Source: Lingula anatina
Taxonomy: Eukaryota; Brachiopoda; Lingulata; Lingulida; Lingulidae
DNA length: 60,888 nt
NCBI RefSeq assembly: GCF_001039355.2
Contig: NW_019773825.1
Location: forward strand, 385,573-446,460
Reading direction: 5' to 3'
The notes under the pieces are model-generated. The model worked only from the letters and a program-made list of their open reading frames with translations, was not told where the DNA came from and searched no databases. The translations under genes and the position numbers were made by a program. Below are positions 49,101-60,176 of the stretch, piece after piece; position 1 is the first letter of the stretch, and each line of letters begins with the position of its first letter.

Positions 49101-51794
49101 GTCTTTTTTTAAGTAACTGAGACATTTTGCAAGTTACAAATTTAAAGCATTTACAGGTTTATGCTAAGACAAATACATGTTCGTATAAACTATACTTCTA
49201 GTATTTCATTAGTTATTGTCTGTAACTTGTGTGCTTCGTGATTTATAATCTGCTTGGCATATGTGTAAATTATTTCGCACATTGTTATAGTTATTGTAGA
49301 GTTTGCTTATAACGATAAGTCATTTTCACTACAGGCACTGGGAGACATTGAGATAGCCATTAAGATGTTAAAGGAAGGAGACTTCTCTGAAAACCCTGTT
49401 GACAGACACTACCATGCCCTGCACTGTAAACTGAAACCCCTAGAGCAAACACATGATGACTTCAAGGTACCCACCTCTCTGGCAAAAGAACGTCATCATT
49501 GATAATTCTCTTTCTTAAAATTAAATTTATGATTGCTTTTCTTTTAATTGTTTAAAAATAAAGGGTTTTGTTTTGAGAATATCAGTAGTAATGTTTTCTT
49601 CTTTTTTTCAATTTTTAAGGAAAATTGACTAGTTCCAAGTTATTTACATAAGTTCTTAAACTTTAAAACCTTTTTTTTTTTCAATCTGGTTACAGCTTGT
49701 TGAGCAGTACTTACAGAACACACACGCAGCAACCCACTCTCAGTACAAGATGAAGCTTCTTGATCTGTTTGACTGTGAGAAGGAGGGGGAAGCCAAGAAT
49801 TTCAGAGACGTTGGAAACAGGTGACTCTTAAACAACAATTTTTCAAAATACAAACTGTACATTTGCTTATGATATTCTCATATTTCAAACACATGCTGAG
49901 TCTTTGACTTTTTTTATGTCTAAAATGAGTTTGGAGAGTTGTTGTGGGGCGTTTGCAGTAATGAGATTGTTCTGTCTTTAAATCAAACACAATTTTTTGA
50001 TGGTCAGTAATATACAGTCATTTTGAAATGACTAATTATATTGGATGTTAAATGGACCCCTAACTTTTTTGAAAACCCTACTGTGTATTGATTTGGAATT
50101 TATAAAATGCCATTATTGAGTTTTATTCCTGACGTGCAGATTATAATTATCAGCACCTTTCATGTCTCAGTTTAAGCTTAATTCTCTGTAATTTCAAATA
50201 TTGTACCACAGTGTCAAAGCGACATCATTAAAGCATCCATTCCATAATGTGGATACAACTGTTGACATTTGCAGGAAACTTCTTTGGCATGGTTCACGTA
50301 TGAGCAACTGGGCAGGAATATTGAACCAAGGACTGAGGATTGCACCACCAGAGGCACCTGTCACAGGCTACATGGTGAGTTGACTTCATGACAGGGTCTC
50401 TCTTGTTCTGGGCCCATTTTTCATCAACACTGGATAGTGCTACCCTCTGGATAACATTATCCATTAGACAAACTTGTTATCTTGTGGGTGAAGTAATGTT
50501 TACTAAACTTTAGATACTTATTTTTGTCTCTAATATTGCTTTCCAGTGGTTAAATGCTATCCTCAGGATAATTTTCCAGAGGATAACAATTTTATCCAAA
50601 GGATAGTGTTATCTGTAGGATAGTGCTGTCCAGTGTTGATGATACTGAGCCCTGGAGCGATGTTTCAACTTCTGAGCGGATAATTTTACATTGTTAAACA
50701 TCAAACAAGTATTGATAAGTTGTAGTTAAAATTTTTAATTGGTTGTCAGCAGTCTTCATCCAATCTAATGAAAAAAGCTGTTATATGATTCTTTAGCAGA
50801 TAGATAGATAGCCCACCCTTTCATACACGTGAATAATATAAAAACAGAATTATGGATAAATTGCCATGTGTGATTTGACAACTAAAACCTGTTTAATATT
50901 TCAAACATGTTTCAGACAGTGGACTGAGAACTGAAACAGTTCTGGCCAGGTTTCATCCTCAGGAAATTTCCATATTGCTTGTTTGTGAAATATTTGAAAA
51001 AAAAGCCAAGTTAAATTTTTGTTCTCAAGTAATGAGCAAAGTGGGGCATTACAAGAACTATTTTTGAACCTTTCTTATTTTATTTCAGTTTGGAAAAGGT
51101 ATCTATTTTGCTGACATGTCCAGCAAAAGTGCCAATTACTGTTATCCAACAAGGTCCAAGAATGTTGGGCTTGTCTTGCTGAGTGAGGTTGCCTTGGGAA
51201 CACCCAATCAGCTGCTTGCAGCAGACTATGGGGCCGACAAACTGCCCGCAGGGAAGAACAGTGTCCAGGGACTTGGGCGTGTGGCGCCTGATCCCAAGGA
51301 AGAGGTTACAATGTAAGTAACTGTTTTTATAGAGTAGTGTTACTTCAAGTTTTATATATAACACTATAGTGTGTTGCGACAATTGTTTGAGTGAACTGTC
51401 TGGTGTCTTTAAAGTGTATTATATGATAAAGCGGTTTTTCAAATTAAGAATAAAGTGATTTATTTTTCTGTTTGTGTTGGTAGCATTAGGTGTATAGTGT
51501 TTAAGTTTCTTGTTGTCTTGTTAACTGTTTCAAATTATTAATCCTTGGTGAATATGAAATGCTTTTATGTATATATTCACCTTTTGCATCTGCAACATCT
51601 GCAACTGAATCAAAAATTTAATCCTTATTTTGTCTCCTTTCAGGTCAAATGGAACAGTAGTTCCTCTTGGTAAACCAAAAGACACTGGCGTTAAAAACCC
51701 TAGTGGTTACACCTTGAACTATAATGAATTTGTGGTGTATGACCCAAGACAAGTGAGAATGAAATATCTGTGCAAAGTGCAATTTAACTTTTAG
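42671..51794 (+). CDS. PARP2: PARP2-type poly(ADP-ribose) polymerase with N-terminal tandem WWE domains (complete, 16 exons, 737 aa)
   Basis: Exons: 42671-42695, 43220-43389, 43963-44086, 44561-44770, 45413-45613, 45895-46010, 46297-46469, 46644-46740, 47248-47410, 47892-48030, 48564-48627, 49335-49466, 49696-49820, 50275-50374, 51089-51312, 51644-51794. All have GT-AG introns; the phases join to 2214 bases without a stop. Domains: WWE1 ~31-105, WWE2 ~108-175, basic linker 177-243, WGR ~245-372, helical regulatory domain ~391-522, ADP-ribosyltransferase ~524-737 with His585, Tyr619 and Glu716. Known role: DNA-break-activated nuclear enzyme that transfers ADP-ribose from NAD+ to chromatin proteins. 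Human PARP2 is near 580 residues and lacks WWE domains; the extra length is the N terminus. From the WGR domain on, it resembles PARP2 more than PARP1 or PARP3 ([23 protein letters not shown]). The start is the ATG at 42671, giving MPGSRRKA. Confidence 0.96.
43220..44770 (+). CDS. PARP2: Exons 2-4: two WWE domains (ADP-ribose-binding folds)
   Basis: Exons 2 and 3 encode the first [19 protein letters not shown], then [20 protein letters not shown] and TGWEKRI. Exon 4 alone encodes the second: [16 protein letters not shown], then [22 protein letters not shown]2 keeps the signature Trp pair (111/113 and 120) and the Y-x-(V/I)-D-(F/I)-x-x-M-x-Q-x-N-x-x-T-G pattern. WWE1 is more diverged in its second half. 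In other proteins (RNF146, Deltex, several PARPs) WWE domains bind iso-ADP-ribose or ADP-ribose ends; binding here is inferred. The exons join in phase with the PARP exons (GG-A and G-AT splits), so they belong to one transcript on paper. Confidence 0.88.
43717..43895. mobile_element. Palindromic MITE, family B, in PARP2-like intron 2
   Basis: The ends are GGGGCCATTCAGAATAGGGG and CCCCATTTTGAATGGGGCC. Internal arms carry GTCAAATATGGCCAACCCAC and GGGTCGCCATATTTGACC. It lies between exons 2 and 3, about 70 bp before the exon 3 acceptor. Confidence 0.9.
45085..45268 (-). mobile_element. TTAA-flanked MITE (176 bp) in PARP2-like intron 4
   Basis: TTAA (45085-45088), then GCAGGGGCAGATCC; the other end is CAGTCTGCCCCTG followed by T and TTAA (45265-45268). 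The interior is the inverted counterpart of 47420-47586 (TCTTCTGGAAGACC, AACTTGAAAATCTGACCGTC). A TTAA duplication points to a piggyBac- or Kolobok-type transposase in trans. Confidence 0.85.
45413..45613 (+). CDS. PARP2: Exon 5: low-complexity linker with basic nuclear localisation clusters
   Basis: Encodes residues ~177-243, rich in Ala, Lys, Pro and Glu, with GKRK near residue 198 and GKKGRSGH near 220. It corresponds to the disordered, DNA-binding N-terminal region of PARP2, which carries its nuclear localisation signal. No fold is expected. The exon ends ACGT before GTAAAT, and the split Ser codon completes in exon 6. Confidence 0.85.
45895..46740 (+). CDS. PARP2: Exons 6-8: WGR domain
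   Basis: Residues ~245-372 start [20 protein letters not shown] and include [14 protein letters not shown], with the Trp-Gly-Arg at 312-314. They end near [15 protein letters not shown]. In PARP1-3 the WGR domain contacts DNA 5' ends and relays activation to the helical domain. The intron between exons 6 and 7 contains a 54-base poly-T run that could hamper sequencing. Confidence 0.95.
46060..46113. repeat. Poly-T tract (54 bases) in PARP2-like intron 6
   Basis: Uninterrupted T run starting 50 bases after the exon 6 donor. Open frames with poly-Phe or poly-Lys here are artefacts. It could be the A-tail of an inverted retroposon, but no retroposon body is visible beside it. Confidence 0.97.
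47248..49466 (+). CDS. PARP2: Exons 9-12: helical (autoinhibitory) regulatory domain
   Basis: Begins after a Lys/Glu-rich hinge ([15 protein letters not shown]). The domain reads [52 protein letters not shown] and [14 protein letters not shown], all hallmarks of the PARP regulatory helical bundle that blocks NAD+ entry until DNA binding unfolds it. Exon 12 continues into the catalytic domain at HCKLKPL. Confidence 0.95.
47416..47590 (+). mobile_element. TTAA-flanked MITE (167 bp) beside the exon 9 splice donor
   Basis: TTAA at 47416-47419 and 47587-47590 flank an element with ends GCAGGGGCGGATTGAGG and GGATTCGCCCCTGA. The interior has GTCTTCCGGAAGATTGTCAG and TTGGAAGACGGTCAAAAATG. The target TTAA starts only five bases into the intron, so the donor GTATG is just preserved. 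Confidence 0.88.
48128..48342. mobile_element. Palindromic MITE, family A (copy 7), in PARP2-like intron 10
   Basis: The ends are CCATTTCCATAGATTAGATC and AAATCTATGGGAATAG. Internal AGATCGACCTAACTCCCTGG and TAGTGAGACTCCCCGCGTGG match copies 2 and 4. Confidence 0.9.
49696..51794 (+). CDS. PARP2: Exons 13-16: ADP-ribosyltransferase catalytic domain
   Basis: Contains [11 protein letters not shown] (His585), the donor-loop region [32 protein letters not shown] (Tyr619) and [19 protein letters not shown] (Glu716, needed for polymer elongation in PARP1/2). The H-Y-E triad predicts poly- rather than mono-ADP-ribosylation. The protein ends KVQFNF, followed by TAG at 51792-51794. No disabling change was seen. 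Confidence 0.96.
50411..50655. mobile_element. Palindromic MITE in PARP2-like intron 14
   Basis: The arms pair TCATCAACACTGGATAGTGC with TAGTGCTGTCCAGTGTTGAT. Inner repeats of GGATAACA and TTATCC create several smaller hairpins. The ends are GGGCCCATTTT and TACTGAGCCC. No coding content. Confidence 0.82.
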
Positions 51795-52640
51795 GAGACT
51801 ACCAATTTCTTATCTAACTGACTGACATATCAGTGGAGAATTTAAATGTGGTAAGAATGAAGAGGCATTGTTTTCAGTGCTCCTTCACATCAGCAAGAAT
51901 ATTTTTTCATGGATGGTATTAAGATTTGTTTATTGTAAGTTAGAAGTGGAATGATCATTTGAGGAGTTGGCTTTGAAAAACGATAAAAAAAGACATTGAT
52001 TGGCAGTAGAAAAAGGATACCTTAAGTTTCATTTCAGTGACAGAACATAGAAGTATATATATATTGATGCATCTTTGAAGATCTACATTACAGTTGTAAA
52101 ATACAATCCAAGCTTTAGGCCCCTGGGCTTTCTTCGGGGATTATGAACAAAAAGTGAAAAAACAAACTCCTAGGATATGTGACGTCAGTGATGTGTTAAA
52201 AAAAGTGACAGAACATAAAAATGTAAAAGTTTTAAGCAAATATTTGTCATTTTTTACCAATTAATCAAATTATATTTCCTGAAATTTTTATTATCTGTTT
52301 AAAAACAGACTGCTTTAATTTATAGTCTTGCTAATATTTGAGTGAAATGAAAATGCACTTAACTATTCAGTTCAGTTTCCTATGGGTATTATTAGACAAT
52401 CTCAAAATTTTTCATTGATAGTGTTATTTTTTTAATCAGACTTTGAAGTTTCTTTTGGTTATATGTAAGTGCTGTACATATAAGTTGTACATATGAAATA
52501 CATTTTATAATTTTGAAAGTTCAGACTTGCTTTCTCTAAATAATAATGATTTGGAAAATAGCTCTCCTCAAATATAAAAAACAGACAGTCAACATTTAAA
52601 GAAATACAAAAATAAAATAAATAATTTGCTGGTGTGTGTA
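51795..52640 (+). other. PARP2: Probable 3' UTR of the PARP2-like gene with polyadenylation signals
   Basis: Two overlapping AATAAA hexamers at 52611-52621 are followed by a GT-rich stretch (TGGTGTGTGTATGTG, from about 52630). This is the usual arrangement of a cleavage/polyadenylation site. It would give a ~830-base 3' UTR. No better signal is seen between the stop codon and here. Inference only. Confidence 0.5.
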
Positions 52641-53339
52641 TGTGTAGATGAAGGAATGACAATTTGATCATATGTGGACAAATTTATCCTCATTAATTAC
52701 TAATAACAATGTAGTTCTGTTTTCACCCCCATTTGTTTGTAACTCAAAAACTTATGTTGGGTTTTTATGAAATTTTCAGGATAGGTCAGAAATAAGCTAA
52801 CTTAAGTGATTAAATTTTGTTGGTGATCAAAAGGATTCTTCTTAAAGGATTCCTCACCATTGCCAGTTGATGTTGGCGACTTCGAGTTGATGTGCAATGA
52901 ATGTGCTCTCAACTATCACATTTTATTATTGTACAGATCTTGATGGGTGGCGGTCTATGCTCATTTCTAGTTTATTTTACTTTTAACCGTTTTTTCTAAA
53001 TTGGATGCCTGTATTAACAACCGCATTCAGTGTATTGTCAAGTTATCACATTTGTATATGACAGCTAATTGTTATTACTCAAAGACGTTCCTCTGTTGTT
53101 GCTGGATGAACATATGTTCTTACAAATCTTTCTGTTTTGCTGCCTATGAGATTCAGTACAAAAGGGTAATGAAGTTCAGAATGCATTACATTGTACATTG
53201 TGCATTTGTCCACAACTCGTCTTGCATGTGGTCATGTAACTGATTGTCTGCTCATTGGGTGGCAGTCATTTGCGCACCATTACAAATTTCAATCACACGC
53301 TGGTGCTGATGGAGCATGAAATTTTAGGCTCCATTCGTA
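52641..53339. other. Intergenic; diverged interspersed repeat
   Basis: Bases ~52720-52960 resemble 11986-12187 (TTTTCACCCCCATTTGT, TGAAATTTTCAGG, GGTGATC). Otherwise no feature seen. Confidence 0.5.
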
Positions 53340-53560
53340 ATAGAAGTTTCGGTCCAAGTAGATCGATCCAACCCTGTGGGGATTCTCTCGGAGTGCAATC
53401 ATCTTAACTGCATGACCACCACCTCTTCTTGTTTCCAACATACTCATATAATCAGCAGCTTTTCTGTATTCTACTAAATGCCAGGAGGAGGCATGTCATT
53501 CACTTATAATTAAGCTGATTGCACTTGGCAAGAGTCCCTGCAGAGTTGTATCATTGTATG
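53340..53560. mobile_element. Palindromic MITE, family C (copy 2)
   Basis: AGATCGATCCAACCCTGTGG and GAGTGCAATCATCTTAACTG pair with AATTAAGCTGATTGCACTTG and AGAGTCCCTGCAGAG. Its ends are less certain than those of copy 1. Confidence 0.75.
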
Positions 53561-56125
53561 TTTCTTGGGTCATACATTCATCTCCCACCTACTAAAACGT
53601 TCATGGACATGCATATCTTAGGCACTTGCATTTTCAGGCTGCACTTACATCTTTACGTGCTAAAAATCCAAATTCAGTTTTTTTCTTTTTTTTTACCATC
53701 ATGAAAGATACATTGTATTAAAGAAAAAACTGAAAAATCTCATTTCTGGCAATTACTGGTATCTTAGTCATTATAAATTTTTTGATATGTTGAAGTGACT
53801 AGAGTGAATTGTGCACCAGACTTGAGCTCTAAATTTTGCATTTAGCCACTCAGGGTTTATTATCATGGCTGACAGCATTGCTTTACACAAATATATTAAT
53901 CAATAATCCCCCAGCGAATGACTCCTACACAGACACTCACTCTATGCAGTTATGTAGTAGTTTTCAACATTTTCAACCTTCAAAAATGAGTCCTCGACCA
54001 AAGTATTGTATGTGTTTTTTCTTTCATTTCTCTTCTAAAGATACAGGTGCTCTCTGAAAAAAATTTAGCATGATTGAGAAGGATCCCAATTGTCAAGTTT
54101 CTGTTGTGCTCTGTATTCCCAGGGGCCTGTTAAGTACAGGGGCTGCTTTCAGAAGGGATCTTGATTAGATTTCTGATTGAAACATCAATTTTTCCACACT
54201 TCAAAATTTTATTTAATAATAAAGTGCTGTCAGTTTGTAAATGACATTAAAGATTTTCCTTTTGGAGTGCTTTCTAGGTAGTAAGAGGCTTGTGAGGCTT
54301 CTCTAGGAAATATTACTACATTGGCAAAGGAAAATGAGATTCTGTTGAAAAAGTATAGAGGTTTTTGATTGTGTAAGGACGATAAGCAGTATGAAATGGA
54401 ACTTGTGTGCCATATTACATAAAGAAGGAAGAGGGGCATGCAAGATGTGTCTTGTAGAAAAGGAATGCTATTCAATTTCCATTTATCAATTTATCATCAA
54501 TGTGGTCCAAATGAGATTTAGCTAATGGACTAAGGCAAAAATGGTCAAGCGTGAGTTGGGCTTAAAGAGAATTATGCCATTACTTAGGTTTTAGCCTTTT
54601 TAAGATGCTTATTACATAGGGATTTCTGCAGATCTGCACAAAATCAGATTTACTAATGCTGAAGTATCATATATGTTATTCGATATGGAGTGCCATGTCT
54701 GTTAAAAAGAGATTCTGAGATAGAGTCACAGGGCAGCTCTATATTTTACGCCATTACAGTTTTTGTTCACAAATTCCGAAATGACAATCATTCCAAACAC
54801 GCCATTTGGAGATTTATCAGTTTAGTCCCTCACAATAAATTGCCACTGTGTGCAAAAAAAAAAAAAAGAGGTTTGATTTGTCACAGCGGCACATCTTGAG
54901 GACCAAGACGTGAGAGACGCAAATGGAATCCACACGCTCACTACGGAAGCCAATCAGTTGTGTGATTATTTCTACCAACATTTTCAGGCACAAAATTGTT
55001 CAATTAATTTTTACGGTTTCCATTTGACTCATCATCGTGGGTTCATGCAGACAGAGAAATGCAATTAGTTCACTTTCAATGCCCATCCCTGCCCATACGA
55101 ATTAGTGTACAAAGGGTAATAACATGGAGCCCTAGCCAACTAATGAATTACCAGCTGGCTTGTGCCTCTCTCTGGAGGTTGACAGCTCATCATGGCGCTC
55201 TTGATTTTGATAAATGTTTCACCTCTGGGAACATGAAGCAAAAGTCAAGAGCACTTTGTATCTCGAACAAATATGTATACATTGTATGGTCAGGGCTCCT
55301 TTCACATGCGCATGCACACATACATGCACACGCACACTCACACATACACGTGCAAATGCACATGCACATGCAGCACAAAAAAATGAAAAAGAAGGACAAG
55401 TTGAAAGCTGGTTTAATGTTCGAGACCCAATATTTAATCTACTTTTATTCAGGGTACATGTATATGTGGAATAGCCTAACCTAATATTGCACTTGTATTG
55501 ATTGAAAACTCAAGCCAGAATTCTTTCATCTTGTGAAACAAGCTAATATCTTCATTTAAATGGACCAATTCTGATTTATCTGTGGTCTTGATAATTTAAA
55601 ATGTTTCATATTTATTTAATTTTTTGTTTGAAACTAGACGGAAGTTTATACAATTAGCTCAACCATTCAAGAACTGAAGATGATGACAGTAGCAAAGCTA
55701 TAAGTCTAAAGTTTGGGCTGCTCTTCTAGTCGTGATTTATTTGCTTGGACAAGGAAATTTGCAAAGTGCAATGAGATGATTTCAGTCCATTACTTTACTA
55801 GCAGACAATGCTAGCTGGAGGATTTATTTGGGCTTATTGATTTGACTCCCACATTGTGTGCATTATACAGCTATCTAATCTCCTTCATATTTTACTTTTA
55901 ACACTATTTATCACGATTTGGGTCATGCGGTTATTTTCAAAAAGGATCTTTGGTCTCAGGTCTCAGTCTAATGTTCAAAATATTGCATTATGTGGATTGG
56001 GCAATTTTTATCATTAATTTCTATATGTATCCAGAGAGGGCTCAGCTGCTTTTCAAAATTGTATCAATGACTGTCATTAATGTAGAAGTACTGTTTTATG
56101 TAAACTGTGTGCATAAAGTTCACAT

Positions 56126-56178
<53 letters not shown>

Positions 56179-56779
56179 TCCTATATCAGTACCTGGATAA
56201 ACTGATCAAATACATGACATTACACAATGTAGCAACCCATGTAAGAAAATGTGTTGTTGTACATATCAACTGATACTCTTTGCCTTGGTAATAAGTATCG
56301 ATATAGAGCGAAGGGTGATGCAATTAGAGGTGCTTGGAGGTATATACGACGACGTGTTTATCATAAAAGCAGGTAGATGTTTTCCAGTAGCAAAATAAAT
56401 GTAGTGCTTTAATGTGGGTGATTTGTAACTTTTTTCCATTAAATCTCAGGTAATGTCACAGAGGCCATGCAGACTACAATTTTCTAGCAGGTTATGTTCT
56501 GTGTTTGTTGTGACGATGCATATTTTTCACTTTTGAGTTTGATATTCGAGAGGAAATATTCCCCTCGAAAGCCAGTGAAGGTTGCACCTTGGGAGTTTTT
56601 AACCAGAGTGGACCTTTGGGTTGGAAAATTGCTTTGATTGTATTCAGTGTTCCAATGCATTTTTTAGTTATGGGGAGAGAGACAGCAATTTTGCATAGAG
56701 AGGATTTGTGGTCGCAGCTCTGAAAGGGACAGAGGCCATCCCTGCATAATCAGTTGGTGCCAGTCAGACATCAGCGTAA
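53561..56779. other. Intergenic, low in repeats; GT microsatellite at 56132-56176
   Basis: I see no exon with splice signals or known motif. Bases ~54900-55260 have balanced composition and AT-rich homeodomain-type cores (CAATTAATT, GCAATTAG), unlike the surrounding AT-rich DNA. CA-rich simple sequence at 55300-55375 creates the 141-codon open frame there, which I reject as coding. Confidence 0.45.
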
Positions 56780-56784
56780 GTCAG

Positions 56785-57430
56785 CAAGCCCATAGCTAGG
56801 GGATTTCTGGGGGTTCAAAAGAACCACCTTTTTGGTCAGGGTCATTCTGGGTAAAATTTGATCTAGGTATGCAAAAGTTTCACTGTAAAAGGTCCACTTT
56901 TTCAGAAAAAGAACCCCCTTTTGAAGTTGCTGGCTGCAGGCCTGGTCAGACTTTTTTATGCAACTTATATTATGACTTTCATAAACAAGCCGTAATAACC
57001 TACCAGTATGAGCTAGGTCTCAAGGCAAGATAGACAATTGATCAAATTATTGCAATTTTCCTGGTACTTTCCCCAGTGTGCAACATGATTATCTCAGCTT
57101 GTAGCCATTTTTGTCCCGTTGTGACTCCATAGGTACCTTAAAAGTGTATTCAGAACAGATGATCTACGAATAACTGATCCACCGACTAATCATGGCAGAC
57201 CCCACTTAAAAGCAAGCTGCCCTAATCCCCTGCTGGTCTCCCTGCCTCCACACGTGCCATATTAAACGAATTAAATCTCGGCTCCAAGGTCGAAAGATTT
57301 CCACTTTTCGCTGGGCAAAGGTCCACTCTGGGTAAATTTGATCTGGGTAAAGTAAGGTTTCATGACAAAAGGTCCGCATTTTTAGAAAAAGAACCCCCCT
57401 TTTGCAATTGCTGGTTAAGGGTCTGGAATG
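56785..57430. repeat. Two dispersed repeats with GGTTCAAAAGAACC and a family B fragment
   Basis: Bases 56800-56945 match 23500-23690. Bases 57140-57290 match the left half of the long family B MITE (CAGAACAGATGATCTACG, ACGTGCCATATTAAACG). Bases 57285-57425 hold a second, truncated copy of the first repeat (AGGTCCACTCTGGG, GAACCCCCCTTTTG). The family B copy is broken where the other repeat begins, a sign of insertion or recombination. Confidence 0.8.
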
Positions 57431-59073
57431 CATGACTTACAAAATCTGCCACGGATATCCTAAGTTACAGAGGACACTGGTAATTAACTCATCGCCTCTA
57501 TCTGCATGCATGCCTCTGCCATTTCCAGAGACCTGCGGCTAGTAAAGTGGTAGGGTTCCAATGTCCTCAGTAACTCTGGGTGAGGAAGGTAGGTTTAAGA
57601 TTTTTTGGACTATTGGTGGATTTCAGACTTAATGGGAGCCAAAAATGACATTTTTGAGATCCATGCAGAGCTGCAATAGAAAAAAACAAAAGAGGAGGGG
57701 GGGGGGGGGGGATCTGGACCCCACCCCATATTTTCAGACTTTTGCACAAAATGGCAGTCTCATCCCTGTTCGCTTATCCAGATTATCCAATATGATTGTA
57801 AAAGTTTTTGTGTTGTTACCAATGCCTTGTGCAATTACATGTTGGTTTCCATCATATATTGATATTTGTCTAAAGAGTTTACCCAATAATCTATATTTCA
57901 CACATCATTGGTTTTGCTTTTATTATTTTTTTATGTCAACAATAATTGTCTCAGTGCAATAAAGATGCTAGGCTATTTTTCTATTTCTCACAACTGTCTG
58001 TTCCAATACATGGTTATCCCTAATCACTAGCAGCAATTCTGAATAAGCCACAGAGGCAGCTCTTGAGGGCAATTAAGAGGCAATTTTCATGCAGACATTT
58101 GTGCACTTGCTATGTTCCATCATCAATTTCTCATCTATCTGATTTGATTTCATTTGCTTTCTGGCTGCTGAACAATTCAGTGTCGTCTGCAGCAACTGCT
58201 GCTGCTGCTGCTGCTTGTTTGAAAGGAGAAAGTTAAGAGAGGAGTTATTTCCGAATAGCTGCCATATGTTTTTATCCTACATATTTTTTGCCAACAGGAA
58301 CAAGGAAGAAAGTTACATGTAAAAGAAGAATGTCACCTTGACTCTTTGAAGGTGATTTTAAACATTTTGAAGCATCTTGACAAACCAAAGGGAAAGAGAG
58401 CATAAAAGAATTTTCAACTCTGCATTTGAACATTCTCATTATTCATGAAGAATATATGGCAGCAGTTTTGTCAAACTCTGTGCAGTTATTTTAAAGCAGT
58501 TGGTTTTCAAAAATCTGGTTTTCTTTTTGCAGCACCAAAATACATGGTGACAGAATAGAATTCTAGTCCATGAAGAGAAACTAGGATCATATTCAAAAAG
58601 TAGCAGATTTGTCAGTCCATTGTATTTTTGGAGTACTATATGTACTTTGTTGTTTACAATAGTTTGTCAGTTTAAATATTAATTGCCAATTTTCGTTCAC
58701 TTATATGGATTTTTGATAACATAGTGATAAACTACATATATATATGCATATAGTTTTGATCTCATGGGAAGAAATAACTGTAAGGAATACAGGCCTCTCA
58801 TATCAGGATGAAGTATAGAAGATGTGCATAAACTGTATATTGTATTCATTGATTTACATATACATGCATTGTGCTAGTAGAACAGTTGGCTTGTTGCTGA
58901 GTGCACTACAAATTTTACATCAAACTATATTGAAGTCATCACTGTCTTATCAGGAAATGCACCAATTGTTGACCCGCAGGACTTAATATCAGTCAACCAG
59001 ACAAGGGACAAGATATATCTGCTGTTGAGGTCACATTACCAACCAGGTTTTCAATCCCTGTTGAAATTTCAAG
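57431..59073. other. Intergenic sequence upstream of the oxidoreductase gene
   Basis: Contains a short GCT repeat (58197-58214) and otherwise unique-looking sequence. No promoter motif can be named with confidence. Confidence 0.4.
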
Positions 59074-59188
59074 ATGGCCTCCCCAGGAGAAGAGATGGCA
59101 GACGACATCATGGGTGTTGCTGTTTTTGGTACAGGACGGATAGGTGCCATACATTTTAAGCATTTAATGATTATGCCTGATGTTGAAG
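59074..59188 (+). CDS. First coding exon of a Gfo/Idh/MocA-type NAD(P)-dependent oxidoreductase (partial)
   Basis: The ATG at 59074 opens a 115-base coding exon that ends GAAG before GTGAGT. It reads MASPGEEMADDIMG, then VAVFGTGRIGAIHFKHL and MIMPDVE. The beta strand followed by GTGRIG (residues 19-24) is the GxGxxG nucleotide-binding loop of a Rossmann fold, and GTGRIG-x-x-H is typical of the Gfo/Idh/MocA family (myo-inositol 2-dehydrogenase and YrbE-like oxidoreductases). The substrate cannot be told from this exon. Later ATGs at 59095 and 59110 in the same frame could also serve as start. The remaining exons are not seen within the window, so the gene continues past 60888. Confidence 0.82.
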
Positions 59189-59930
59189 GTGAGTAATATT
59201 TGTTTTAAGGGGCATTTGTGCTGTTATAGCAATTTTTTAATCAATTAATTATTATAAAATTAAGAAAAGAAATTCCATTTCATGGATAAATTTGATAAAA
59301 AAAAATTTCAGACCCCCCTTTTTTTTTGCTCTCACTTTTCACTATTCATTGTCAGATATCTTTACTATCAGAAAATTTTGGACTTCCTATTTTAGGTGAT
59401 TGGCATTATACTTGTTCGGTGAAGTGTTATCAGATATTTAAGATATGACCAAGGGTATCAGTTAGAATAATTATTATATTTCATTTGATCATCACATTGT
59501 TTTACATTAATTGACATCCTTTGACATTAAGTCTAATCATTCTCAAAATGTTCAGATCTGCAAATAATGGAATTTACAATATGTCCAAATCTCCAAAGTC
59601 TTTTTGAGCATCTGCGTAGCATTAAATTCCAATTTGAAATTGATTTGTTAGAAGCCAAAGTGTTTTTTATATCCATTTCGCTATGCATCATGCTGATACC
59701 AAATCATGCACTATTGATAATATTTGGCAACAGGTTGTTTAATGTGTTATTCAGTAGCTCAAATTCTCTGTATGATTTTTCTCAGTAGGCTTTTAGTGAA
59801 ATTGCCTAAATTGCACGCTATCACATCCGTATAATGTAAGATGTTTGAACAAGAGCCCATGTAGGAGTGGATACAGGATTATTTGAAGGGAGGGGGATCT
59901 GAGGATGCAAAGCCCCCCCTTCCCTCCCCC
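59189..59930. other. Probable first intron of the oxidoreductase gene
   Basis: AT-rich, with no second exon recognised. The open frame at 59567-59788 has no family motif and no convincing acceptor. Confidence 0.45.
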
Positions 59931-59933
59931 CTT

Positions 59934-60176
59934 TAAGCCTAGGCCGCAACTACGTTTTGGACACACGGTTTTTAGGTTCCTTGCGTCTGGCTAGGACGTA
60001 GCTAGATCAGAGGGAAGAAATCAAGTAATTGGTGAAAATTTTCTACGTGCTGTTTGCGTCCTCCAAAAGTCGCACGATGGACGTCCTCCTCACGCACAAA
60101 CTCCCACGTTTTCCCCATTTTTATGGCCGTAGACCTCACATAGCAGCCCATACGTTCGGTTGGGACCTAGGCTTTA
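59934..60176. mobile_element. Palindromic MITE with TTAAGCCTAGG / CCTAGGCTTTA ends
   Basis: The arms are TTAAGCCTAGGCCGCAACTA and CGGTTGGGACCTAGGCTTTA, with inner pairing of GTAGCTA/CTACG-type segments and a GC-richer body (ACGTCCTCCTCACGCAC). It lies in the presumed first intron of the oxidoreductase gene. A different repeat resembling the GGTTC...AAAG family follows at about 60180-60310. Confidence 0.78.

Noticed and set aside
55059-55484. 141-codon plus-strand open frame
   Set aside because: The central His/Ala-rich part is CA-rich simple sequence, with overlapping open frames on both strands.
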